In this document: positions 7,850-15,829 of the stretch, piece after piece | Numbering within the stretch: position 1 is the stretch's first letter | How the letters are laid out: each line of letters opens with the position of its first letter | Program-made: the position numbers and the translations under genes | Notes under the pieces: generated by a model | The model's database searches: none | Seen by the model: the letters and a program-made list of their open reading frames with translations, nothing else | What the model was told of the DNA's origin: nothing | Assembly: GCA_942492925.1 (NCBI GenBank) | Contig: OW818641.1 | Span: forward strand, 1,240,001 to 1,304,000 | Origin: QZKY01 sp942492925 | Lineage (GTDB): Bacteria > Pseudomonadota > Gammaproteobacteria > Burkholderiales > Burkholderiaceae_D | DNA: 64,000 nt | Direction of reading: 5' to 3'

Positions 7850-9268
7850 CTATTTCACCAAAATATTCTTGAACTGCCACGGATCGTCTTTGTCGATATC
7901 TTCGACGAACAGGTCAGTGCGTTCCTGCAACGGCGTCCACTCGCCCCAGATGCCGACGATTTCGCCGAGATAGGGTTCGGCGACTTCGAGCATCGCGATG
8001 TTGTCGATGTCATCCGGTTCGACTACCCCGAGATCCGGATTCTTCAGAGCCCACACGACGCCCGCCAACACACCGGCAGTCACTTGCAGGCTGGTGGCGT
8101 TGTTGTGCGGCGCAAGCTTGCGCGCTTCTTCGACCGACAGGCGCGAGCCGTACCAGTACACACCTTCTTTGTTGCCCATCAGGAGCACGCCCAGTTCGTC
8201 GATGCCGCTGACGATTTCTTCGCGGATCAATCGGGTATTTGCTTGCATTTGCATGTTTTTGCCGACGAGTTCGTGGATCGACAGCACCGCATCGTCGCAC
8301 GGGTGGTACGCATAATGCACGGTCGGGCGGTAAACGACTTTATTGCCTTCTGTGACCGTCAAGTAATCCGCAATCGAAATTGCTTCATTGTGCGTGATCA
8401 AAAAGCCGTGATACGGGCCTTCAATCGGCGTCCAGCTGCGCACGCGTGTGGAAATGCCGGGACGATCCAGATAAATAGCGGCATCGCAACCGTAGCCGTG
8501 GCGGCGGGCTTCGGGCAGCCAGTGTTTTTCATGGCTGCCCCAGCCGAGTTCGGCGGGTTGCATGCCTTCACTGACGAAGCCATCAATCGACCACGTGTTG
8601 ACGAATTCGCCGCGGCGTTTGCGCAGCGACGCAACCTGGGTGTCGCGCTCGGCGATATGAATGGCTTTGATGCCGAGCTGCTGGGCGAGCTTGCCCCAGC
8701 CTTCTCGCGTTGTGGGGCGTTCAATAGAGAGTTCATTGTCCTGCGCAATGTTCATCAAGCCTTGTTTAACAAAGGCGGAGACGAGACCCGGGTTCGCTCC
8801 CTGCGAGATGACGGCAGTGGGGCCTTTATGCTTGTCGCGACCGAACTCCAGCGCTTTTTCGCGCAGTGCATAATTCGAGCGTTGTGAAGGCGTGAGCGAG
8901 GGATCGGTGTAGCCGCCCGGCCAGGGTTCGATGCAGGTATCCACATAGTGCGCTTCAAGCTGCCAGCAGAGTTCGATCAGCGCCAGGCTGGAAACATTCA
9001 CGGACAAGTTGAGCAGGAAGTCGCCTTTTTTGAGGTGCTTGCCCAGTACGGACTTGTAATTCTCCTCTGTAATGGCAATGCGTTCGCAGCTTGCGCCGTA
9101 TTTTCGTGCAATGCCTTCGGGGTCACCCTCCGGGGCAAAGATCACGATTTGCCAAGGGTCCATCTGAATGTGCCGGAGCAGCAGAGGCAAGACGCCTCGC
9201 CCGATGCTGCCGAAGCCGACCATCACCAGATTGCCGGAAAATTGTGCGTGTTTGATGTGAGTTTCCAA
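7850..9268 (-). CDS. hss: Homospermidine synthase
   Basis: The 472-residue protein makes sym-homospermidine from putrescine (or spermidine) in an NAD-dependent reaction. The N-terminal Rossmann motif is VMVGFGSIGRGVLPLLLRH. The signatures DTCIEPWPGGY, QGANPGLVSAFVKQG and HNEAISIADYLTV are typical of bacterial Hss, a relative of saccharopine dehydrogenase. The start is a TTG with an AGGT site about 9 bases upstream; no ATG lies before the Rossmann motif. Homospermidine is a main polyamine of several alpha- and betaproteobacteria. The gene stands alone and divergent from the atypical response regulator. Confidence 0.93.
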   Translation of the reverse strand: METHIKHAQFSGNLVMVGFGSIGRGVLPLLLRHIQMDPWQIVIFAPEGDPEGIARKYGASCERIAITEENYKSVLGKHLKKGDFLLNLSVNVSSLALIELCWQLEAHYVDTCIEPWPGGYTDPSLTPSQRSNYALREKALEFGRDKHKGPTAVISQGANPGLVSAFVKQGLMNIAQDNELSIERPTTREGWGKLAQQLGIKAIHIAERDTQVASLRKRRGEFVNTWSIDGFVSEGMQPAELGWGSHEKHWLPEARRHGYGCDAAIYLDRPGISTRVRSWTPIEGPYHGFLITHNEAISIADYLTVTEGNKVVYRPTVHYAYHPCDDAVLSIHELVGKNMQMQANTRLIREEIVSGIDELGVLLMGNKEGVYWYGSRLSVEEARKLAPHNNATSLQVTAGVLAGVVWALKNPDLGVVEPDDIDNIAMLEVAEPYLGEIVGIWGEWTPLQERTDLFVEDIDKDDPWQFKNILVK

Positions 9269-9440
9269 TTTTGGGTACCTGTAGTAATGAATGAAAGCGT
9301 TCGATAGGGGTCCTTTTCGATCCTGTTTTGTGTGCTACCAGACGAATTGTAATCGTAATGGTTGCAATTTCCAGCATTAAGCACAAGAATCGGGGAAAAA
9401 AGAGGAGTATTCTTGCGCTGAGTAATTGCGCTTTTTGATC

Positions 9441-10160
9441 ATGATGAAAATTACGATCCTTTCTTTCGAGAATCAAACGAATGCTGACGCGACTATCGCG
9501 TTGTTGCAGGATGCCGGACACGATTGCGTAGTGTGCGACACTACCCAAGACATGCCAGAACGCCTGCATGCGGACGCTTGCGATTTGCTGGTGCTGATCG
9601 CATCCAGTGCCGACGCGGACGTGGCAGCGTGGATTCGTGCGGCGAAAGCGGAAAAAAACGGTAAAACCGGCGGTGGTTTACCGGTGCTCGCGGTGATCGA
9701 TGCGTCGGGTTTTCAGTCCGAGGCGTTGCTGAACTGGTTGGCGGTTGGTATTGACGATTACCTTGTTCAGCCGGTTCGTCGACAAGATTTGATACTACGC
9801 GTGGAGGTCTTGTTGCGTCGGGCGTGGCCGGAAAAAATGCGTTTGGCGCAAACGCAGTGTGGACCGTTTGTGTTCGATACGGCGTCTGGCATAGTGCGCC
9901 GGGACGGGCGGTTGATCGAACTGGCCCACAAAGAGTTCGAGCTGGCCCTGCTTTTTTTTCGGCACCTCAACCAGCCGCTTTCGCGCGCGACCTTGCTGGA
10001 GCGCCTGTGGTCAGGTGAATCGGAGATGCGCGCTGCCTCAAATTCTCGAACTGTCGATACGCATGTTTCCCGCGTCCGAAACAAGCTGGGCTTGCAGGAT
10101 GGCACGCCCTTCCGTCTCGTGCCGGTGTACGGTTACGGGTATGTGCTGGAGCAGGTGTGA
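9441..10160 (+). CDS. OmpR-type regulator with degenerate receiver domain
   Basis: The protein has about 239 residues. The C-terminal winged helix is intact (LIELAHKEFELALLFFRHLNQ, RTVDTHVSRVRNKLG, VPVYGYGYVLE). The N-terminal half folds like a receiver (ends VGIDDYLVQPVRRQDLILRV) but lacks the phosphorylation residues. Aligned with the OmpR of this window, the acceptor Asp is Ile (in DLLVLIASS), the acidic pair near residue 10 is FEN, the Thr is Ile and the conserved Lys of KPF is Gln. It therefore probably works without phosphorylation. No kinase gene is adjacent. The start is one of two adjacent ATGs (9441, 9444); a TTG lies at 9426. Confidence 0.88.
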   Translation: MMKITILSFENQTNADATIALLQDAGHDCVVCDTTQDMPERLHADACDLLVLIASSADADVAAWIRAAKAEKNGKTGGGLPVLAVIDASGFQSEALLNWLAVGIDDYLVQPVRRQDLILRVEVLLRRAWPEKMRLAQTQCGPFVFDTASGIVRRDGRLIELAHKEFELALLFFRHLNQPLSRATLLERLWSGESEMRAASNSRTVDTHVSRVRNKLGLQDGTPFRLVPVYGYGYVLEQV

Positions 10161-10290
10161 CAATGCGAAGCATTGCGACGAAGGCTAACATGAACGTAGC
10201 GAATACCAGCGCGTAACGCGCAGGACGCAACGAAGTTGCGGTCCCGAAGGGGCGAGCAAAGCGAGCATTAAGCGAAGCGGTCGGAGTCAA
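10161..10290. repeat. Array of GAA-loop mini-hairpins (dispersed repeat, copy 1)
   Basis: Directly after the regulator stop lies a row of small perfect stems: CAATGC-GAA-GCATTG (10161-10175), GCGCG-TAA-CGCGC (10209-10221), CGCAAC-GAA-GTTGCG (10226-10240) and CCC-GAA-GGG (10243-10251). A direct repeat GCGAGC-AAA-GCGAGC follows. The segment CGCGCAGGACGCAACG plus AGTTGCGGT recurs at 25461-25490 with one substitution. It contains no credible reading frame on either strand. Confidence 0.7.
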
Positions 10291-10329
10291 GTGGGGAATA
10301 GAAGTAGAAAATGTAAACCTTGAGTCCGC

Positions 10330-10335
10330 TATAAT
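10330..10335 (+). promoter_or_regulatory. Possible -10 element upstream of prfA
   Basis: TATAAT lies about 60 bases upstream of the prfA start. No good -35 is seen at the right distance, so this is a weak call. Confidence 0.3.
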
Positions 10336-10393
10336 GCGGCACGAATAATATTTCCGTTTGACGCAGTCTCACCCGCTTACCCAGAAATCCGAT

Positions 10394-11476
10394 ATGACCC
10401 CTTCCATGCTCGCCAAACTCGACAACGTGGCGAACCGCTTGATTGAAGTGAACGAACTCCTGATGCAGGAAGGCGTGGCTTCGGATCGTGACAATTATTT
10501 GAAGCTCACCCGCGAACACGCCGAACTGTCGCCACTCGTGGCCTTGTTCAACGACTATCGCCAGGCCGAAAACGATCTGAAAGCTGCGCAAGAGATGCAG
10601 GCCGATCCGGAGATGAAGGACTTTGCGCAGGAAGAAATTGCAACAGCGAAAGCGCGCATGGAGAGTCTTGGCGCCGAGCTGCAAAAAATGCTGCTGCCGA
10701 AAGATCCGAACGATGACCGGAACATTTTTCTAGAAATTCGTGCGGGCACGGGCGGCGACGAATCGGCCCTGTTCGCGGGCGATTTGCTGCGCATGTACAC
10801 GCGCTTTGCCGAGCGAAATCGCTGGCAGGTAGAAGTGATTTCCGAGTCCTCTTCCGATCTCGGTGGTTACAAGGAAGTGATCGTGCGCATCGTGGGGCAC
10901 GGCGCCTATTCCAAGCTGAAGTATGAATCGGGCGGGCACCGGGTGCAGCGCGTGCCAGCGACCGAGGCACAAGGACGCATTCACACTTCGGCGTGCACGG
11001 TGGCAGTCATGCCGGAAGCGGACGAACTCGATGAAGTCGAAATCAATCCGGCCGACATTCGCGTGGATACGTATCGCGCATCCGGCGCAGGCGGGCAGCA
11101 CATCAATAAGACGGATTCTGCCGTGCGCATTACGCATTTGCCGACGGGGATTGTTGTCGAATGTCAGGACGATCGCAGTCAGCACAAGAACAAGGCGCGT
11201 GCGATGTCGGTCTTGGCGGCGCGCATCAATGATGCGCAATTGCGTGAACAGCAGGCGAAGGAAGCGGCGACACGCAAAAGTCTGGTTGGATCCGGCGATC
11301 GCAGCGAACGCATCCGCACCTACAATTTTCCGCAAGGGCGTATGACCGATCACCGCATCAATCTCACGCTCTACAAACTCGACTTCATCATGGATGGTGA
11401 TCTGGACGATTTGACAAATGCCCTGGCAACAGAACGGCAGGCGGAGTTGCTGGCAGAGTTGGGAGAGGCAAACTGA
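10394..11476 (+). CDS. prfA: Peptide chain release factor 1
   Basis: The 360-residue protein releases finished peptides at UAA and UAG codons. The catalytic GGQ loop (ASGAGGQHINKTDSAVRI) and the RF1 codon-recognition motif PAT (QRVPATEAQGR) are present. The family start is MTPSMLAKLD; an in-frame TTG 36 bases upstream would add a non-conserved tail. In many relatives hemA precedes and prmC follows directly. Here hemA is absent upstream and dsbB lies between prfA and prmC. GGQ methylation by the PrmC encoded two genes on is expected. Confidence 0.97.
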   Translation: MTPSMLAKLDNVANRLIEVNELLMQEGVASDRDNYLKLTREHAELSPLVALFNDYRQAENDLKAAQEMQADPEMKDFAQEEIATAKARMESLGAELQKMLLPKDPNDDRNIFLEIRAGTGGDESALFAGDLLRMYTRFAERNRWQVEVISESSSDLGGYKEVIVRIVGHGAYSKLKYESGGHRVQRVPATEAQGRIHTSACTVAVMPEADELDEVEINPADIRVDTYRASGAGGQHINKTDSAVRITHLPTGIVVECQDDRSQHKNKARAMSVLAARINDAQLREQQAKEAATRKSLVGSGDRSERIRTYNFPQGRMTDHRINLTLYKLDFIMDGDLDDLTNALATERQAELLAELGEAN

Positions 11477-11628
11477 AGGGGGAACCACCTCGGGATGTGT
11501 TGGATTTTGGTGAAGTTCGCGAAAAAATACGCGTTTGCCAATGTACTGGCTGAGTGATTTGAATAGACTATGCGGTACATTCTCCGGGCTGAGTTTTTTG
11601 GACCGGAACCTCTCTTCAAGGTTATGTC

Positions 11629-12093
11629 ATGAAACGAAATCTGCTTTATCTCATTGCATTGGCCTGCATTGGCATGTTGGCGTATGCCTTGCATGTGCAA
11701 TTCTTTAACGGCATCAAGGCATGTCAACTCTGTGTTTTGCAACGCTACGTGCTGGTTTTACTGGTCATCGTTTGTATTGTTTGCGCGTTTTTCAATGCGC
11801 CGCGAATTGGTGCGGGCACGGGATTCTTCCTTTCGCTCTGCGGGGCCGGTACCGCCGGGTGGCAACTGTGGCGCACAACCAAAACCGGCATTTCATGCAG
11901 CCTCAGCGCACTGGAAAGTACGCTCAATCACCTCATCACGGCCAAATTTTTCCCGTCGATGTTTCGTGTCGAAGTGGCTTGCGTGGATGACCGATTCCGG
12001 CTCTTCTCGTTTTCGATTCCGCAATGGTCGCTCATCGCATTTTGCGTATTTGGCGCGGTGTTCCTGTTAATTCTTTTTGTTCGGGTACGATGA
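11629..12093 (+). CDS. dsbB: Disulfide bond formation protein B
   Basis: The 154-residue inner-membrane protein reoxidises DsbA and passes electrons to quinone. Four membrane segments are visible. The two cysteine pairs are present: C32-x2-C35 (CQLCVLQRY) in the first periplasmic loop, and C90 (GISCS) and C118 (VEVAC) in the second. The stop codon overlaps the prmC start in ATGA, so the two are co-translated. Its position between prfA and prmC is not the arrangement I expect in this group. Confidence 0.93.
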   Translation: MKRNLLYLIALACIGMLAYALHVQFFNGIKACQLCVLQRYVLVLLVIVCIVCAFFNAPRIGAGTGFFLSLCGAGTAGWQLWRTTKTGISCSLSALESTLNHLITAKFFPSMFRVEVACVDDRFRLFSFSIPQWSLIAFCVFGAVFLLILFVRVR

Positions 12094-12938
12094 CCAGACC
12101 GCCGGAGAATTTTTCCGGTGCCAGGCTGGGCGCGTTGCAGCGCCAGACCGTTCTCGATCCACTCGACTGGCGTGTTTTGCTGTGTCACGTCTTGAACCTT
12201 ACGCGCGCGCAGTTGATCTCGCAATCCGAACGTGTGCTGACGTCCGACGAAGCGCGCTTGCTCGTCGATGTTTTCCGCAGACGCATCAATGGGGAACCGA
12301 TTGCCTACATCACGGGTGAGCGAGAATTTTACGGACTCTCATTTTGGGTGACGCCAGATGTATTAATTCCGCGTCCGGAAACGGAATTGCTCGTTGAATG
12401 CGCGCTGGAACGCTTGCATCAAGGCGCAAACGTGCTCGACATGGGCACCGGGTCCGGCGCGATAGCTGTTGCGATTGCCCACGCCCGTCCCGACATCCAC
12501 ATGACTGCGCTCGATGCGAGTTCGGCAGCATTAAGCGTGGCGCAGAAAAATGCCCATCGGCTTCTCGTGGGAAAAGCCCCCATCCGTTTTTTGCAAAGCG
12601 ATTGGTTTGCCGCGTTAGCCAAAGACGAACGGTTTGATCTGATCGTTTCCAATCCTCCGTACATCGCGTCTGGCGATCCCCATCTTTCTCAAGGTGATTT
12701 ACGATTTGAACCCCCGGGTGCTTTGACCGATCAAGCGGACGGTTTATCAGCCCTGCGCGCCATCGTTTCGGGTGCGCAGAAGCATTTAAAACAAAATGCC
12801 TGGATTTTGATGGAACATGGTTTCGATCAGGCAACACAAGTTCAAAAAATGCTTTTAGAGCAACGTTTCGGGTCGGTGCAAACTTGGAAAGATTTGGCTG
12901 GACGTGATCGCGTTACCGGCGGAAAATGGCCGACCTAG
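12090..12938 (+). CDS. prmC: Peptide chain release factor N5-glutamine methyltransferase
   Basis: The 282-residue enzyme methylates the Gln of the GGQ loop of release factors using SAM. SAM-binding VLDMGTGSGAIAVAIA and the catalytic SNPPYIA motif are clear, as is IPRPETELLVE. The ATG overlaps the dsbB stop by 4 bases. An in-frame ATG 66 bases upstream would lie inside dsbB and is not conserved sequence. Its substrate gene prfA lies just upstream. Confidence 0.95.
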   Translation: MTRPPENFSGARLGALQRQTVLDPLDWRVLLCHVLNLTRAQLISQSERVLTSDEARLLVDVFRRRINGEPIAYITGEREFYGLSFWVTPDVLIPRPETELLVECALERLHQGANVLDMGTGSGAIAVAIAHARPDIHMTALDASSAALSVAQKNAHRLLVGKAPIRFLQSDWFAALAKDERFDLIVSNPPYIASGDPHLSQGDLRFEPPGALTDQADGLSALRAIVSGAQKHLKQNAWILMEHGFDQATQVQKMLLEQRFGSVQTWKDLAGRDRVTGGKWPT

Positions 12939-13062
12939 CGCAAAAGTGTATTGTTTTGTCATTGGTTTGCAGCCGTGAGTTGATTCCTGAGGTGCAAAAC
13001 GCTAATCTAACGCTTTGGCGACCGCTGTTTTTTGTGTAAATGGCAACTTCCTTTTTTCGGTG

Positions 13063-13434
13063 ATGAATATGGGCGAGAGGCTGTTGAAAAAATGGCTGTT
13101 GTTACTGATAGGGGTACTGCTTTCCACTATCGTTCAGGCAAGAGGGGGCATAGGTGAAATTTCTGCCGCCCAGTTGCCGTCGGAAGCGCAGCAGACGTTG
13201 GCCATGATCAAGCGTGGTGGCCCGTTTTCCTACGAGAAAGATGGAAAGGTTTTCGGTAATTACGAAGGAAGTTTACCGAAGCAAAAGCGTGGGTATTACC
13301 GCGAGTACACGGTGAAAACGCCGGGTGCGCGCAATCGCGGCGCACGGCGCATTGTTGCAGGCGGCCAGCCGCCATCGGCTGAGTATTATTACACCGCCGA
13401 TCACTATGCGACGTTTCGTCGCATCAGAGAATGA
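13063..13434 (+). CDS. Secreted barnase-type ribonuclease
   Basis: The 123-residue protein begins with a signal peptide (KKWLLLLIGVLLSTIVQA) followed by an N1/T1-family RNase domain. Barnase catalytic residues can be aligned: Glu in YYREYTVKTP, Arg in GARRIVAGG and His in YTADHYATFRRIRE, which matches the barnase C-terminus closely. It is predicted to be a guanyl-specific extracellular or periplasmic RNase. A second ATG at 13069 is equally possible. It overlaps the following barstar gene by 4 bases (ATGA), tying toxin and inhibitor translation together. Confidence 0.88.
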   Translation: MNMGERLLKKWLLLLIGVLLSTIVQARGGIGEISAAQLPSEAQQTLAMIKRGGPFSYEKDGKVFGNYEGSLPKQKRGYYREYTVKTPGARNRGARRIVAGGQPPSAEYYYTADHYATFRRIRE

Positions 13435-13871
13435 CTGAGGACATGTTGAGAACGACCGAACCACAAGCAGAAGTGAATTTGCTTGCGAATGTACCGACGA
13501 ACCTGGTGCAATCGATCCGCGCTTTCCGCGTGGTCGATTTGCAGGCCGAAGCGGCAAGGATGGGCCAGCATTTCCTCTACGCACACTGTGCGGGTGTCAC
13601 GACCAAGCAGCAAGTGCTGACGGTGATCGCGCAATCCTTCCAGTTTCCCAAGTACTTCGGAAAAAATTACGATGCCTTGTCAGATTGCCTGACCGATTTG
13701 CCGCACAAGGCGGGGGCGCAACCCGGCTTTGTCGTCGTACTGGAGCAGTTGCCGGAAACGCCAAAATTCGACAAGGAAGCGCGCGAAAAACTGCTGGACG
13801 TTTTTCGTGATGCGGCAGATTTCTGGGCGGACAAGAAAGTCGCCTTTCGCGTGTTTTATTCCTTTTCGTGA
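13431..13871 (+). CDS. Barstar-family ribonuclease inhibitor
   Basis: The 146-residue protein has no signal peptide and so stays in the cytoplasm to protect the host from the RNase encoded just upstream. The barstar core is clear: FPKYFGKNYDALSDCLTDLP aligns with barstar YYGENLDALWDCLT, keeping the acidic residues matching Asp35 and Asp39, while Trp38 is Ser. An N-terminal extension of about 45 residues is longer than in Bacillus barstar. A strong terminator follows the gene. Confidence 0.9.
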   Translation: MTEDMLRTTEPQAEVNLLANVPTNLVQSIRAFRVVDLQAEAARMGQHFLYAHCAGVTTKQQVLTVIAQSFQFPKYFGKNYDALSDCLTDLPHKAGAQPGFVVVLEQLPETPKFDKEAREKLLDVFRDAADFWADKKVAFRVFYSFS

Positions 13872-13891
13872 AGCCAACCGGTTGGTTGTGT

Positions 13892-13926
13892 AAGGCCGAC
13901 CAGTGGGTCGGCCTTATATTTTTTTG
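13892..13926 (+). terminator. Rho-independent terminator after the barstar gene
   Basis: The 10-base stem AAGGCCGACC / GGTCGGCCTT with loop AGTG is followed by ATATTTTTTT. It separates the RNase-barstar pair from purN. Confidence 0.85.
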
Positions 13927-13935
13927 AGAATGCCG

Positions 13936-14541
13936 ATGAAAAATATCGTTATCCTGATTTCCGGGCGTGGCAGCAACATGGAAGCCATCGTGCGTGCCGC
14001 GCAAAAAGAAAAATGGTCGGCCCGGATCGCTGCCGTCATCAGCAACCGCGCCGATGCAGCGGGTCTGGCGTTTGCACAGTCGCACGGCATCCCGACGGCG
14101 GTGGTGGAGAGCAAAACTTTCCCATCGCGCGGGGCCTTCGATGCGGCATTGCAGCAAGAGATCGATCGCCATGCGCCCGATCTGGTGGTGCTGGCCGGAT
14201 TCATGCGTATCCTGACCGAGCCTTTCGTCAATCACTACGCTGGACGGATGATGAATATTCACCCGTCTTTGCTGCCGAGTTTCAAAGGCTTGCATACGCA
14301 TCAGCAAGCGCTGGACATGGGCGTCAAGGTGCATGGCGCGACAGTGCACTTCGTCAACTTTGAGCTGGATCACGGGCCCATCGTGGCGCAGGCAGCCGTG
14401 CCAGTGTTGACGGGCGATACGGAAGACATGCTGGGGGCGCGCGTGCTCGAACAAGAGCATGTGATTTATCCGCGCGCCATCCGTCGGTTTATTGAAGGCA
14501 AAATTAGCATCGAAGGCAATAAGGCCATAGTGCGCGATTAA
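13936..14541 (+). CDS. purN: Phosphoribosylglycinamide formyltransferase
   Basis: The 201-residue protein formylates GAR in purine synthesis using 10-formyl-THF. The start MKNIVILISGRGSNMEAIV is typical. The substrate loop GRGSN, AGFMRILTEPFV, MNIHPSLLPSFKG and the catalytic Asp region GATVHFVNFELDHGPI are present. Frames upstream of this ATG run into the terminator and are not coding. An RsmB-like methyltransferase follows 27 bases later and is probably in the same operon. Confidence 0.95.
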   Translation: MKNIVILISGRGSNMEAIVRAAQKEKWSARIAAVISNRADAAGLAFAQSHGIPTAVVESKTFPSRGAFDAALQQEIDRHAPDLVVLAGFMRILTEPFVNHYAGRMMNIHPSLLPSFKGLHTHQQALDMGVKVHGATVHFVNFELDHGPIVAQAAVPVLTGDTEDMLGARVLEQEHVIYPRAIRRFIEGKISIEGNKAIVRD

Positions 14542-14568
14542 GCGCGAAATTTTAAGCAGGATATTTTT

Positions 14569-15822
14569 GTGAGACTCCCTCCCTGGATCGTTGGCAATAC
14601 CGAAGAGGTGTTGCGCGAAGTGTTACGACTGACTGGCCCGGCCGATGGCACGCTGTCGCATTTTTTCCGTACGCATTCGAAACTCGGATCGCGTGAACGT
14701 GGCGTAATTGCGGAAGCGGTGTATGCCGTGCTTCGCAACAAACGTTTTTACACCGATTTTTCCGGGCAAGGCGGTGCCACTATGCGTCGCATGGCTTTGC
14801 TCGGGTTGGTGGAAACCGTCGGCATGGATTCGATGGGTGGATTGACTACGGATGAATCGGAATGGCTTGCTCGCATGATGCAAATCGATCGGTCTTTGCT
14901 GCCGCCGGCACACCGTGCGGAAATGCCGCAATGGTTGTTCGATAAACTCGTCACGCAATATGGCGAAGCGCAGACCCTGCAATTGGCCGAGGCGCTCAAT
15001 CGCCAGGCCCCGCTTGATTTGCGCGTCAATTCGTTGAAAGCGACGCGCGAAGAAGTGGTGGAAGCATTAAAGGAAGCCCCGATCGCGTGCGAACTCATGC
15101 CCTACGCGCCGCTGGGCTTGCGCGTCTTTAAAAAACCGGCGCTGCAAAATCTCCCCTTGTTCAAGAGCGGCGCCATTGAAGTGCAGGACGAAGGCAGTCA
15201 ATTGCTCTCGCACATCGTCGGTGCCAAGCGCGGCGAAATGGTCACGGATTTTTGCGCAGGCGCGGGCGGTAAATCGCTGGCGCTGGGCGCGCTGATGCGC
15301 AACACCGGACGTTTGTATGCATTCGATATTTCCGAAAAACGTCTGGCCAAGCTGAAGCCACGTCTGGCGCGCAGTGGTTTGTCGAACGTGCATCCGGTGC
15401 GCATCGCGCACGAAAACGACACGAAAATCAAACGACTGGCTGGCAAGATGGATCGCGTTCTGGTGGATGCGCCGTGCAGCGGCTTGGGAACCTTGCGACG
15501 CAATCCCGATATCAAATGGCGCCAGAGCGCAGAAGGCGTGATGGAATTACAGGAAAAACAGCAAGCGATTCTGGCGTCGGCTGCGCGTCTGATTAAACCG
15601 AGTGGAAGACTGGTCTATGCTACCTGCAGCTTGCTGAAGGAAGAGAATGAGGATGTTGTCGAACAATTCCTAGCAACGCATCCTGATTTTGCGCTGGTTC
15701 CGATGAAAGAAATACTGGCAGAACAAAAAATTTCGCTGGATATGCAGGACTATTTGAAATTGCTCCCGCACTTGCATCAGACGGATGGTTTTTTTGCCGC
15801 GGTGCTGACACGGAAAAAGTGA
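14569..15822 (+). CDS. RsmB/NOP-family RNA cytosine-C5 methyltransferase
   Basis: The 417-residue protein has a GTG start (VRLPPWIVGN). It has an N-terminal NusB-like helical region and a C-terminal SAM domain. Motifs are TDFCAGAGGKSLALG, the catalytic VDAPCSGLGTLRRNPD and YATCSLLKEENEDVV, with both cysteines used by m5C methyltransferases. The likely substrate is rRNA. Whether it is the true RsmB (16S C967) ortholog cannot be decided here. It lies between purN and the MscS gene, which starts 7 bases after its stop. Confidence 0.9.
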   Translation: MRLPPWIVGNTEEVLREVLRLTGPADGTLSHFFRTHSKLGSRERGVIAEAVYAVLRNKRFYTDFSGQGGATMRRMALLGLVETVGMDSMGGLTTDESEWLARMMQIDRSLLPPAHRAEMPQWLFDKLVTQYGEAQTLQLAEALNRQAPLDLRVNSLKATREEVVEALKEAPIACELMPYAPLGLRVFKKPALQNLPLFKSGAIEVQDEGSQLLSHIVGAKRGEMVTDFCAGAGGKSLALGALMRNTGRLYAFDISEKRLAKLKPRLARSGLSNVHPVRIAHENDTKIKRLAGKMDRVLVDAPCSGLGTLRRNPDIKWRQSAEGVMELQEKQQAILASAARLIKPSGRLVYATCSLLKEENEDVVEQFLATHPDFALVPMKEILAEQKISLDMQDYLKLLPHLHQTDGFFAAVLTRKK

Positions 15823-15829
15823 GGTTGGA

